From NCBI GenBank assembly GCA_949358305.1, contig OX442321.1:10069605-10133604 (forward strand): DNA of 64,000 nt. Reading direction: 5' to 3'. Below, piece by piece: positions 50,521 through 61,077 of the stretch. The stretch's first letter is position 1. Every line of letters starts with the position of its first letter. Source of the stretch: Strigamia acuminata. Taxonomy: Eukaryota; Arthropoda; Chilopoda; Geophilomorpha; Linotaeniidae. Below the pieces are notes generated by a model, which saw only the letters and a list, made by a program, of their open reading frames with translations, searched no databases and had not been told where the DNA came from. The position numbers were made by a program, and so were the translations under genes.

Positions 50521-50526
50521 TGTGCA

Positions 50527-51095
50527 GTTATTTTTTTTGGCAAGTGCGGTGCGGTTTCCGTAAAAAACCGCACTGGACGCGGTATATCGCAAAACCGCTG
50601 AAACCGCATAAAACCGCAAAAACCGCATAGCCGCAAAAAATTGCATAGCCGCAAAAAACCACATAGCCGCAAAAACCCAAAATTTCAAGAAAATAAACCC
50701 TAAAAACTCCAAAAATTAAAAAAATAAACCCTAAAAACTCCAAAAATTAAAAAAATAAACCCTAAAAACTCAAAAATTCAAAAAAATAAACCCTAAAAAC
50801 TCAAAAATTCAAGAAAATAAACCCTAAAAACTCCAAAAATTAAGAAAATAAACCCTAAAAACTCAAAAATTCAAGAAAATAAACCTTAAAAACTCCAAAA
50901 AGAAAAAAATAAAAATTAAATTTTTTTTTAAAATTTTTTTAAATTAAATTAAATTAAATTTGCAGATTTTCTGCGGTTTTCTGCGGTTTGCGGTTAATCG
51001 GGTTGCGGTTTTTTTTATAAAAACCGTCGTGCGATTTTGGAAATAATAAAATTGCGGCGCGATCGCGCGATATATCGCACTCGTGGACTACCCTA
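50527..51095. repeat. GCGG-rich inverted-repeat element enclosing a 31-bp minisatellite
   Basis: The left arm is rich in AACCGCAAAACCGC; the right arm is rich in the inverse (GCGGTTTTCTGCGGTTT), with paired outer motifs GCGGTATATCGC and GCGATATATCGC. Between them about seven copies of a 31-32-bp unit carrying AAACCCTAAAAACTC run from about 50690 to 50905. Probably a non-autonomous DNA element. No target duplication could be fixed. Confidence 0.6.
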
Positions 51096-51891
51096 ATTGG
51101 GAGTGTCACTTTGTATTTTTATTACGGAATCGAAACATTTGATTTTAATTGTACAATCGTGGTTTTGTAAAAATGTTGACGCTTTTTTGTGGAGCTGGTT
51201 TTAAATGGATAAATTTATTGAGAAAAAAGCATGTTTATTATGAGATTCATTTTTACTTTTTTGTTTTTTGTGTTAATTTTCGAGTGAGTTAAATGAAAAA
51301 TAAAATATTAAAAGTATGTCATATAATTGTAATTTTTTTTTCACTTTTAAATGGTATTTTATTTTGCTTGAAAATACAATTTTCGGCTAAAATGGGGCAA
51401 TTCCGTCTTTTCCAATACATATTGGTTGTAATATTGATTGTAAAATTAGTCTCGATTGAAAAATTGTTATTGTAAATAAAGCACATTTATTATAAGATTT
51501 ATTTTTATTTTTTTGTTCGATGTGTATTTTAGAGTGAATTAAACGAGAAAGACAATTATTAAAAGTGTATTACATCGTCAACATACAAAATGTTGAACTG
51601 AACTGTTGATAAAAAAAAATAAAATAAAAAAACATACCTCGATTTGTCATTTAGGTGCGAAATTTTGAATTTGAACTGCTGATAATAACGTATTCGATTT
51701 ATCGTTTACGTTTACAGAGCTGCTTCTAAAGCTTTTCGTTTCCCAATCAACGAGCTTGACAACAATACGGAACTGTGCTAATAACTATCAGCACGTCAAT
51801 AGACAAATGGACCATAATTGCAATCGATTCACCTAATAAAAAGATATTTGAATAAGTACTAGAGTCACCTGTTTGGATTTACAATATTTAC
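51096..51891. other. composite cargo: AT-rich segment
   Basis: Contains a weak duplication (GAGTGA[A/G]TTAAA…GAAA near 51280 and 51530; TATTA[T]A[A]GATT[C/T]ATTTTTATTTTTTTGTT). No gene recognised; a 60-codon frame at 51293 is AT-driven. Confidence 0.35.
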
Positions 51892-52003
51892 CGGGGCAAT
51901 GCACTTTTTTGACCGGTACGGATATTACGTACCACCGCTTGCAATTATCACATCGGTATGGGGAACGGACGCAATTTGTACCCCAGTTGCATTCGGTTGC
52001 GCT
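51892..52003 (-). pseudogene. possible captured Cys-rich exon
   Basis: 112 bp on the minus strand bordered by a good acceptor (ACTTTTCAG, just right of 52003) and a donor (GTAAAT, the form used often in this window, just left of 51892). The open frame has six Cys in about 37 residues (ECNWGTNC, RCDNCKRW, HCPG), a spacing that looks protein-like rather than random. The family is not recognised and no partner exons are seen nearby. It lies inside the composite element, so it may be gene debris carried with it. Confidence 0.3.
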
Positions 52004-52059
52004 CTGAAAAGTACACACTGTATCGCTAACAAAATCTACGAAATCAACACAGTAGATCC

Positions 52060-55000
52060 AACAAACGTATCCGAATTTATTGCCCCCATTCAAAATTTGT
52101 TTGAATCTAATCTGTGAGTCCAAAAAACGTGTCCGAATTTAATGGCCTCGTGAAAACCGATTGGATCTGAAATAGAGATCCAAAATAACAAATAAGAATT
52201 TATTTCCCACGCACAAAACCTATGTTTAGAACTAAACTATGAGTCCGAAAAAACGTGTTTGAAAAACTTGTCAAAACAAGTGAAAATCCAAAAACTGTAT
52301 CCGAATTTATGGCCCGAGTGCAAAACTTGTTGAAACTCAACTGCAAATCCACAAAACGTATCCGAAATCATCGCACACGAGTAAAATAAGCAAAAACCCC
52401 ACTGTAGATTCAATAAACGTATTCGAATTTATTGTGAGTTCAAAAATGCATCGAAACATATCGCCCGTTGTGCTAAACGTGTGGAAATTAATTGTAACTT
52501 AACAAAACGCATCCGAATTTATCGCCTACCGTTAATGTTGAAACTCCTCTGCAAACCAAAAAAGGCATTCGAATATATCGGCCCACGGTGTAAAACTGGT
52601 TGAAACTTGACTGCACATCCATAAAACACTTACAAATTTATCGCCACGGTGCAAAACTTGTAGAAAGTAAACAGCAAAACCAATAAATGTATCGGAATTT
52701 ATTGCTGACCATGCTAAACTTGTTGAAACTTCACTACAAATTCACAAAATGCATCCAAATTTATCGCCGCCCGTGCTAAACTTGCAGAAACTAATAAACA
52801 GCAATACCAATAAATAAATCCGAATTTATTGCCTGCCGTGCTAAACTTGTTTGAACTTCACTGCAAATCCACAAAACACATCCGAATTTATCATCTACCG
52901 TACAAAACTTCACTGCAAATCCACAAAACACATCCGAATTTACCAAGTCCAAAAATAACCTTAGGTTAGGTTAAGTATAGGCTAGGTTAGGTTAAGGATA
53001 GGCTTAACCTAACCTTAGGTTAGGTTAAGCCTAATTTATCGCGTACAGTGCTAAACTTGTTTGACCTTCATTGCAAATCCACAAAACCCATCCGAATTTA
53101 TCATCTACCGTACAAAACTTCACTGCAAATCCACAAAACACATCTAAATTTACCGTGTCCAAAAATAACACTTCTTAACCTAACCTTAGGTTAGGTTAAG
53201 GATAGGCTAGGCCAGGTTAGTCTTAGGTTAAGGTTAGGTTCATTCCCGACACTTTTGAGTGTCATTTTCGGACTCAGGAGGCTTTATTTGGTAAGAAACC
53301 AAATTTTGAGCCCATTCTGAAGCGGGCCAGGTTAACCTTACATTAGGTTAAGGATAGGCTTAACCTAACCTTAGGTTAGGTTAAGTATAAGCTAGGTTAG
53401 GTTAAGGATAGGCTTAACCTAACCTTAGGTTAGGTTAAGTATAAGCTAGGTTAGGTTAAGGATAGGCTTAACCTAACCTTAGGTTAGGTTAGGTTAACCT
53501 TAGGTTAGGTTAGGTTAACCTTAGGTTAGGTTAAGTATAAGCTAGGTTAGGTTAAGGATAGGCTTAACCTAACCTTAGGTTAGGTTAGGTTAACCTTAGG
53601 TTAGGTTAAGTATAAGCTAGGTTAGGTTAAGGATAGGCTTAACCTAACCTTAGGTTAGGTTAAGTATAAGCTAGGTTAGGTTAAGGATAGGCTTAACCTA
53701 ACCTTAGGTTAGGTTAAGTATAGGCTAGGTTAGGTTAAGGCTAGACTAGGTTAGGTTAAGGATAGGTTAAGGATAGGTTAACCTTAGGTTAGGTTAAGGA
53801 TAGGTTAACCTTAGGTTAGGTTAAGGATAGGTTAACCTTAGGTTAGGTTAAGGATAGGTTAACCTTAGGTTAGGTTAAGGATAGGTTAACCTTAGGTTAG
53901 GTTAAGGATAGGTTAACCTTAGGTTAGGTTAAGGATAGGTTAACCTTAGGTTAGGTTAAGGATAGGTTAACCTTAGGTTAGGTTAAGGATAGGTTAACCT
54001 TAGGTTAGGTTAAGGATAGGTTAACCTTAGGTTAGGTTAAGGATAGGTTAACCTTAGGTTAGGTTAAGGATAGGTTAACCTTAGGTTAGGTTAAGGATAG
54101 GTTAACCTTAGGTTATGTTAAGCCTAATTTATCGCCTACAGTGCTAAACTTGTTTGAACTTCACTGCAAATCCACAAAACCCATCCGAATTTATCATCTA
54201 CCGTACAAAACTTCACTGCAAATCCACAAAACACATCCGAATTTACCGAATCCGAAAATAACACTTCTTAACCTAATCTTAGGTTAGGTTAAGGATAGGC
54301 TAGGCCAGGTTAGCCTTAGGTTAAGGTTAGGTTCATTTCCGAAACTTTTGAGTGTCATTTTCGGACTCACGTGGTTTTATTTGGTAAGTAACCAAATTTT
54401 GGACCCATTCTGAAGCGGGCCATATTCTAAAGTAAACCCTCGGATTTATTTATTTATTTATTTTATTTATTGAAACTACACAGCATAAAATGTATCCGAA
54501 TTTATCGCCCACCGTGCAAAACTTTCTGAAACTACACAGCAAAACCAAAAAATGCATCCGAATTTATCGCCCACCGTGCATAACTTGTTGAAACTCAACT
54601 GCAAATTCATAAAATGCATCTAAATTTATTGCCCACCATGTAAAACAAGATTCAATCCGTATAATAAATCCAAAAAAGCTTCCGAATTTATCGTCTACCG
54701 TGCTAAGCTTGACTGTTTATTCACAAAACACATCCGTATTTATCGGCCACGGTGCAAAACTTGCTGAAACTACACATCAAAACCAAAAAATGCATCCGAA
54801 TTTATCGCCCACCGTGCAAAACTTGTTGAAACTCAATTGCAAATTTATAAAATGCATCCGAATTTATCGGCCACCATGCAAAACAAGATTCAATCCGTAC
54901 AATAAATCCAAAAAAGCATCCGAATTTATCGCCTATCGTGCTAAACTTGTGAGAACTTCACTGTAAATCCACAAAACACATCCGAATTTATCGTCTACCG

Positions 55001-55265
55001 TGCTAAACTTCACAGCTTATTCACAAAACACATCCGAATTTATCGGCCACGATGCAAAACTTGCTGAAACTACACAGCATAACCAAAAAATGCATCCGAA
55101 TTTATCGCCCACCGTGCGAAACTTGTTGAAACTTAACTGCAAATTCATAAAATGTATCCGAATTTATCGCACACGAGTATAAAACTAGCTAAAATCCCAC
55201 TGTAGATTCAGTACACATATCCGAAATTATCGCTCACCGTGGAAAACACGTTGAAACTGAACGGT
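52060..55265 (+). repeat. 62-bp satellite array, interrupted by TTAGG-derived blocks
   Basis: Diverged head-to-tail monomers of about 62 bp with a core like CATCCGAATTTATCGCCCAC followed by CGTGCAAAACTTGTTGAAAC. Found at 52060-52960, in short stretches at 53035-53160 and 54125-54255, and at 54430-55265. Near the right end a higher-order unit of 300 bp is evident (54699 versus 54999). Open frames in it are by-products of the repeat. Confidence 0.85.
52961..54120 (+). repeat. TTAGG-derived palindromic minisatellite (27/54-bp units)
   Basis: Blocks rich in GGTTAGGTTA and its inverse. At 53340-53750 the unit is 54 bp and contains the inverted pair AACCTAACC TTA GGTTAGGTT. At about 53759-54117 it is a regular 27-bp unit (GGATAGGTTAACCTTAGGTT plus AGGTTAA), about 13 copies with hardly any variation. 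(TTAGG)n is the ancestral arthropod telomere repeat; here both strands alternate, so this is not a simple telomere tract. Confidence 0.9.
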
Positions 55266-55335
55266 GAGTAAACATAATCATTTATAACGTACGGTATTGC
55301 ATTCCTTTCATGGGCGATAATTTGGGTCTTTTTCA

Positions 55336-55505
55336 AAGCATAATCACCAAAGACAAATTGTAACTCCTAATTAATAGCAACTTGGATACATAGATGGCGC
55401 CACTGTTTTCCTATCGCCAAAAGCATAATCACCAAAGACAAATTCTAACTCCTAATTAATAGCAACTTGGATACATAGATGGCGCCACTGTTTTCCTACC
55501 GCAAG
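55336..55505 (+). repeat. 85-bp tandem duplication
   Basis: Two nearly identical 85-bp copies (55336-55420 and 55421-55505) starting AAGCATAATCACCAAAGACA and containing GATACATAGATGGCGCCACT. Confidence 0.85.
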
Positions 55506-55575
55506 CTGTCTCTGGTCGCTGCTGCCATCTAGAGACAACTGACCGAAACAATACTGTAATGAATACCGCCCATCA

Positions 55576-55811
55576 CAGGGGTTACGACAATCAGAATCTG
55601 CGTGTCAGAGATTCGAATCTTTCATAGGATTCAGATGGGATTTGGTTGATTTAGATGATTATTTTAATAAAAAAGTCGAAAATATTTTAACTTTTGTCTA
55701 ATTCTCGACAAAAAATTCAAAATTCTTACAAAATGTAAAGATTTGGGATTCGGGGATTCGGTACGGGATTCAAGCCCATGTCAGAGATTCGGTTGAATGT
55801 CGTACCCCCTG
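55576..55811 (+). repeat. right terminal miniature-element copy of the composite
   Basis: 236 bp, CAGGGGTTACGAC to GTCGTACCCCCTG, direct copy of 49518-49744. Both its ends remain recognisable, but the 8 bp on its inner left side does not match ATAAAATC; only the outer side does. Confidence 0.85.
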
Positions 55812-56028
55812 ATAAAATCTTTATTATGAAATCAAATAACAATTCCAGAAAATTTCTATCATTTCTTACATTTGTCAAATTTTTTTACGAAAATAATTTT
55901 CTCTTCTGAACGTTGTTACGTTCTATTTCTCTATTCGGTTTTAGTAATGCTAAATAAATCAGATGACCACAGTCTTTACACAAGCTAAGAAAAATTGCAA
56001 ATGCATTATTAAAAACTTGGTTGACAAG

Positions 56029-56479
56029 CTATGGAGGACAAACATATGTACTTTCTTTTCTTGGCTCATCCTTTGCCATCACTTGTTCAGGAGTAAGGTA
56101 TACTAAGAGAGGTTCACCAACTGCAATGTCCCTAATTGCTTCAAAATACACGTTCTTGTTTCTTAGAGTAGGGAGTAAATTAGCATCTTTTAATTCATCA
56201 ACTTCTGCTATTAAAAACATCCATTCGGAATCTTCTACATCCATTGCATCCTAGGAAAATAAGTTGACAAGTTGAACTGTTAAAAATTATCAAACAGTAA
56301 ATACAGACTTCGCCTGGAAAAGGCCCAAATCTTATCCCTTTTTTAATGACCACATCAGCCCTCCAACTTGCTTTCGTACATGTAGTAGATTTATTATTCT
56401 CAACATTTTCACTGTAACTCTGCACGTCCATAGCAAATCGATTTCCAGTAATAATCTTTGTTTTCACTTGTGGGGGCAT
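56029..56479 (-). CDS. small stand-alone PR/SET-domain protein, 130 aa
   Basis: Two exons (minus): 56479-56309 and 56250-56029; 130 codons. KKGIRFGPFPGE followed by EDSEWMFLIAEV and LRNKNVYFEAIRDIAVGEPLLVY reads as the PR (PRDF1-RIZ) subtype of SET domain found in PRDM proteins: the RFGP-x-x-GE entry and the RDI-x-x-GE-x-LLV close of the fold. Catalytic NHS and GXG motifs of active SET enzymes are not seen, so methyltransferase activity is doubtful. No zinc fingers follow within the gene; the stop comes about 210 bp before the composite transposon. It may be a short PRDM relative, or a gene truncated by the rearrangement. The first donor is weak (GTCTGT). Confidence 0.7.
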
Positions 56480-56684
56480 TGTGGTGTCAAGAAAATCAAT
56501 TATTGTAACCGATTATGAAGGTTATGTGTAACAAACTACGAAAACCTGGCGTTAAAACATAACAATTACTCTTTATTTACTTTGTTGATCATTATAACTG
56601 CATTTAAAGCAATAATGAACTGGAAGACAAAGTGGTGATCAGTGACGAACCACCGCATAGATGCAAGAAACGCGCACTTACTTG

Positions 56685-58892
56685 TTAGTGCTTAGGTATG
56701 ACCAAGAGTTCGAAAACGATTTTTGTTTCCTGAAAATCAGGTTGCACTTTCAGGCTTCCAACTGCATTATCCATCACTAGTGGTGATTTTACACATTCAG
56801 CGTTCCCAACTGCATTAATATTACAATTACCCAGACTGTAAATTTTGCGTAGAAAGAAAAAACACGCAAAAAATCCGATTGTTCCTAAAAAGACAACGAG
56901 AAATGAATTTAAATAAAATTACCAACTTCCTTCAATAATCAATGCAGTACCAGTTAAGAGAGCGAAAATAAAAACCACAATACACGTGTAGCCAAAATAG
57001 AGCAGTGTTGATACCAATCCTTCTATATTAAGTTCGGTTACGAAGTAATGGATACAATAAATAAAGAAGAAAAATGCAACAAAGCCACTGGTCAAGAATG
57101 ATCTCCACCACCAACGATAATCCTTAAAATAAAAAATAAAACGCAATTAATTACTTACAGTTACACCTAACGAAGCTATAATTAATTAATTAATTAATAA
57201 CTTACTCCTGCACGCAGGTGAAAATAACACAGGAAAATTGTTGACAAAGCACAAGTAATCGCCAACATTACAAAAGACAAAATTAGAAAACCAAACTTGT
57301 AATACAATTCATTCGACCTGAAACGGAAAAGTAAAAAACTTGTAATAAGTCACAATTCGTGCGATTTCAAGCGTGAGCGTCCCACCACATGCTGTTCAAA
57401 ATAAAATATAATTGTACGAAAATGCAACCAAATGGCAGCACGCCACCCATAACTATTCCTGGAAGAGGCCGCAAAGAAATTGATTGAGTAGGAATTTCCT
57501 TCGGCGTTTGATTTGTCGGCGTTGGATGTTGAATAACCTAAAAAATGAATCTTTTAAAAAAAAAATGTTTCAAACAATAAATTACATCCAAAAACACTCA
57601 CTTTTTTCCTGAATCCATAGTACCCTCCAACAAATGTAAGGGGAACGGAAATACCGAACCAAAGTGCGAGCAGCGCCAATAGCGTGGTGAAGGGAATGGC
57701 AGCCGAACTGCCCATTCCCCACAAAAGTGAATTTATGGGAAAGAAAAGTACAAAAATGACTCTAAATAAAAAAAATAAAAAAATATTATTTCAGTAAAAA
57801 AAACAGCTCGAAAATTCCGAATTTATTTACCCAGGACAAATCAGAGATGTCAGCAAAACATTTATTATCCATTTCTCTCCGCCAAAACCTATTTGACGTT
57901 ACACCATCAGATAATGATCAACAAACGTATACCGTTCCTTACTTTTGTACATCCTTGAAGAAACATAACCAGCCGGAGCGCCCGAACAAACGAAGGAAAA
58001 CATAGCGCAAGTCGCGAAAGCGCCACGATTGACTGGAGAAAAGAATCCCAAACCAGCAAACACTAATAACAATTTAGTCAAATTAGTAATTTGTAAAAAA
58101 AAATAGCAAATTCTATTAAAATCTTACATAACGTTATCAACGTCATTGACAACACCTGGATTCCACTTCCCAAAACAAAAGAGAGCATCGCGCCCTTTCG
58201 CGGCGCTCGAAACACGTCTCCGTGGACTGACTTCCAGCCTAACTCACTCGCCGCATTAATTGCAGCAGGCTGCAATGAAGTAAATCGTGCATCTAATAAA
58301 CGCTAAATGTATTTCTATATTTTCTACCATCGATTTAATTTGATCGTATCGTGCAAGATCCTTGCGTAATGTTAGTGCCAATATCAACGCTACCACTCCT
58401 GAAAGAAATAGCGAATTCAAAATAATAAACCACTGAATATTTGTGTGCGACATTGACATTAAGATGTAATCCCAACGTGACGACCATTTAATGGTTGAAT
58501 CTTGCTAATTTCAAACAAAACAGAAACCGTCATCATTTACAATCAACTTTGCAGCTTTAAAAGATTTTACCTTGAAACGCACAGAATAAGTGTAGTTAAT
58601 TGACAGTTTGTGACCATCTTTTAAAGGATCCCCTTGAATTTCCATCGGTGGTGCGTTATCGCCACATCCTCGTGGACCCGGTCTCGTATGCTTGATACTA
58701 AAAATAAGCATTTTATTGACTATTAATTAATTAACTATAAATTACCCACCTTTTCATGAACATTTTAGCCGATATAATCCGTCCACTGTCCTTTAAAGAC
58801 GAACCCCAGTCTTCATTTGTTCCCGGATGATACGTAATAGTGATATCCACGTGATTGAATATGTAATAGCTATTAGGAGTTTTATACGCCCT
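56685..58892 (-). CDS. second TM9SF2-like gene, exons 6-16 visible, altered C-terminus
   Basis: Eleven exons (minus) align one to one with TM9SF2 exons 6-16: 58892-58750, 58697-58571, 58504-58328, 58269-58128, 58062-57943, 57888-57831, 57761-57602, 57537-57386, 57317-57206, 57122-56951, 56884-56685. The joined frame is open (520 codons) with kept phase, so it is not an obvious pseudogene. Differences from the first copy: four residues are missing in the first span, the DIARYN region and loops are diverged, and [12 protein letters not shown] became [12 protein letters not shown]. After KIYS the KxD end is replaced by about 50 unrelated residues. Exons 1-5 are not in the window because an LTR element occupies intron 5; they may lie to the right or be lost. 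Confidence 0.85.
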
Positions 58893-58946
58893 CTGGAATA
58901 ATAAAAATACCAATAACAACTCTTAATAAGCTTATCGGAAAAAACA

Positions 58947-61077
58947 TGTGACGGAATAAAATTAGGCATGAATATATAATTAGTATAATATGAAGGAATA
59001 ACTAAGGGGTAAAGTTAGGCTGTACTGCAATGGCAATTACAGTAAGGCGGGAAAGGAATCTCTTGAGTGACGTGAGTCACTTGAGAGGTAAAGGGGGTCG
59101 CTGGCAAGTGACCACAAATAATCTAGAGGCTAGACAGGTATAAAACAGTGAGATAACATAAATAAATGGAGAATAAATATCTGACTTCGTGAAATATGCG
59201 ACATATAAATTGATAGATGAATGTAGTTAACTATGAATAATATTGAGCCAACACAAGTGTGTAAACTATAATAATGCTAATTTATTAGCGAGTCCAAATA
59301 ATCTTTTAAACCATAATCCAAAATATATACATATAAACATTATTAATTAATCAGCGCTGCTTACAAAGCCTCCAATGGAATTGGGGTATTACAAAGACAT
59401 ATCAAAAGGTAAATACGCTGACAAAACTAGAGCATTGGGAGGCATGAGGAATTCATGGCCCAAGGCAAAAGGGGACTTGAACAGGAGTGAAAGAGAGGCG
59501 CTCTTTTAATTACGCTGGGGTGATATTTAAAAGGGGACATTTAAAATGGCGGCTCAATCGAGGCTTTGATTGCAATTCGGTTCGGTGTGGCTTTAATAAC
59601 GATGTCGTCACAAATAATGCATTGACTTTGAAGAAAGCCAATGCTGCCTAAAACTTAATTGTTCAATTAAAGCAAGAGCTAAAAACAAGAGTGTAAACTC
59701 TTGATTAAGCGGTTTGGTGGGTGAAAGACCCAAGAGATGGCTATGAGAATGGCAACATGTCATTGAATAGGCCTAACCAAGAGTAGAGCAGTTCTGCTAA
59801 ACCAGAGGTTCACATTGACTGGATACATCATTTAATAGCTAGGTTCTTGGCTAACAAGTGCAAGGGGTTCGTGAGCGAGTGCTCGAGACAGAGAAAGACA
59901 ACTACACATATTTAGGTGTAACTCAGATTGCTCTGAGTTCAAATGTCTATGCGTAACAACTTTCAGGAGAAGGCTGACTAGCGCATTTAGGACTAAGCAT
60001 AAATGCAAAGTAATGCTACGCCATTGAGAACCAGAGGTTAAGGTAAGGGAAGTTACTATTAAATTAATAGCAAGTTCTTATAGCAAGTAGAAGGATTGAT
60101 TGACTAACAATGGACAACAAAAGGACTAAGCCGAACTAATAAATCTCCCTCAACTTAGCAACAATTGACCACTTCAATGGAAATCCACTGAAGTAATTCT
60201 AATTACCAATTTGAGAGCAATAAATGAAATAAGGCTTACCAGTACTTTGATTCCGCGGTCCAGGGTCATTGAATCCAGTGTCAAAAGGGTTGTGGAATTT
60301 TGGCGGGAAAATCCACCAACAAAGCCAGGGCGGCAAAGTTGGAGTAGAGGCAACAAAACCTATCTTTTCTCCTTCATCTTCACCTCCATTGCCATCCTAC
60401 TTCCCCCAGCTGTCAACTGCAGGAAGTTTTACATCTCAACCCAGTAATCGAATACCAAATAGGCTCGGATGTTGCTCGTAGGGCAACCAACTAAAGCGAG
60501 ATAGTGCGTCAAAACTTGACGCACAATATAAAGTCAAACCAACAAAGGCAAAAACAGAATATGTGTATAGTCAAAATAATGGGCAAAATCTCTGTAGGAA
60601 GCTTTGAACAAAGCTTATATAGACAAACCAAACAATACCTCATTGGAATGGAACCAATGGGGTAAATAGACCAATGACAAATGAGAGCTATCTCATTAGT
60701 ATGAAGCGGGAAAGCTTCACAAAGCAAATACCTCATTAGAATGTAAACAAGGAGGAGTGCATAAGGGGTCAAGAGTTCTCTTGGCCTTTGCAAGGTCACT
60801 CTCTCTAATGTTTAGAAACAACACAAGGGGAAGTAAACAACATAGTCGCTCAGTCTTGGCTTCACTGTATAGTGACTCATCCAAGATGGCGACTGGTGCA
60901 ATAACACACTATAAACTGTAAGAAAATGCTTATGGCCGTGAGCCAGTGGCTCACTTATAGCGCCTAGGACTCATATAATATAAAAGTAAATTAAAGAATT
61001 CAACTTAAAACCTTGAATTAAATATAAATAGTTTTATTTATCTTTAACCAAAACTACGGTATTTTGGTACCGTCACA
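58947..61077 (-). repeat. putative 2.1-kb LTR of the gag-bearing retroelement
   Basis: The boundary at 58947 is exact: the TM9SF2-2 intron is near-identical to TM9SF2 intron 5 up to AAAAAACATG and then diverges. The segment begins TGTGACGG and ends CCGTCACA at 61077, the inverted termini expected of an LTR. Its partner LTR would lie beyond the right edge, so the LTR call is inference; no target duplication can be tested here. Confidence 0.5.

Larger units (their letters stand above)
49510..55819. mobile_element. composite hAT-type segment with 8-bp target duplication and perfect 13-bp terminal inverted repeats
   Basis: ATAAAATC at 49510-49517 is followed at once by CAGGGGGTACGAC; at the far end GTCGTACCCCCTG ends at 55811 and is followed at once by ATAAAATC (55812-55819). 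The 13-bp ends are perfect inverses and the 8-bp duplication is perfect, as for one hAT-superfamily insertion of 6294 bp. The two ends (49518-49744 and 55576-55811) are direct copies of one miniature element of about 230 bp whose inner right end in the left copy is decayed. No transposase frame is present, so mobilisation would need a helper. The cargo is listed separately. Confidence 0.8.

Noticed and set aside
51293-51475. 60-codon hydrophobic open frame in the composite cargo
   Set aside because: AT-driven Ile/Leu/Lys composition; nothing supports expression.
52961-54120. CRISPR-like regular repeats
   Set aside because: Units are contiguous without unique spacers and are TTAGG-derived in a eukaryotic genome.
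54700-55182. Two similar open frames of 88 and 60 codons
   Set aside because: They are the 62/300-bp satellite read in one frame; similarity reflects the DNA repeat.
58947-61077. Stand-alone DNA transposon with TGTGACGG inverted ends
   Set aside because: Sequence to the right does not return to the TM9SF2-like intron and no target duplication flanks the segment, so an LTR of a larger element fits better.
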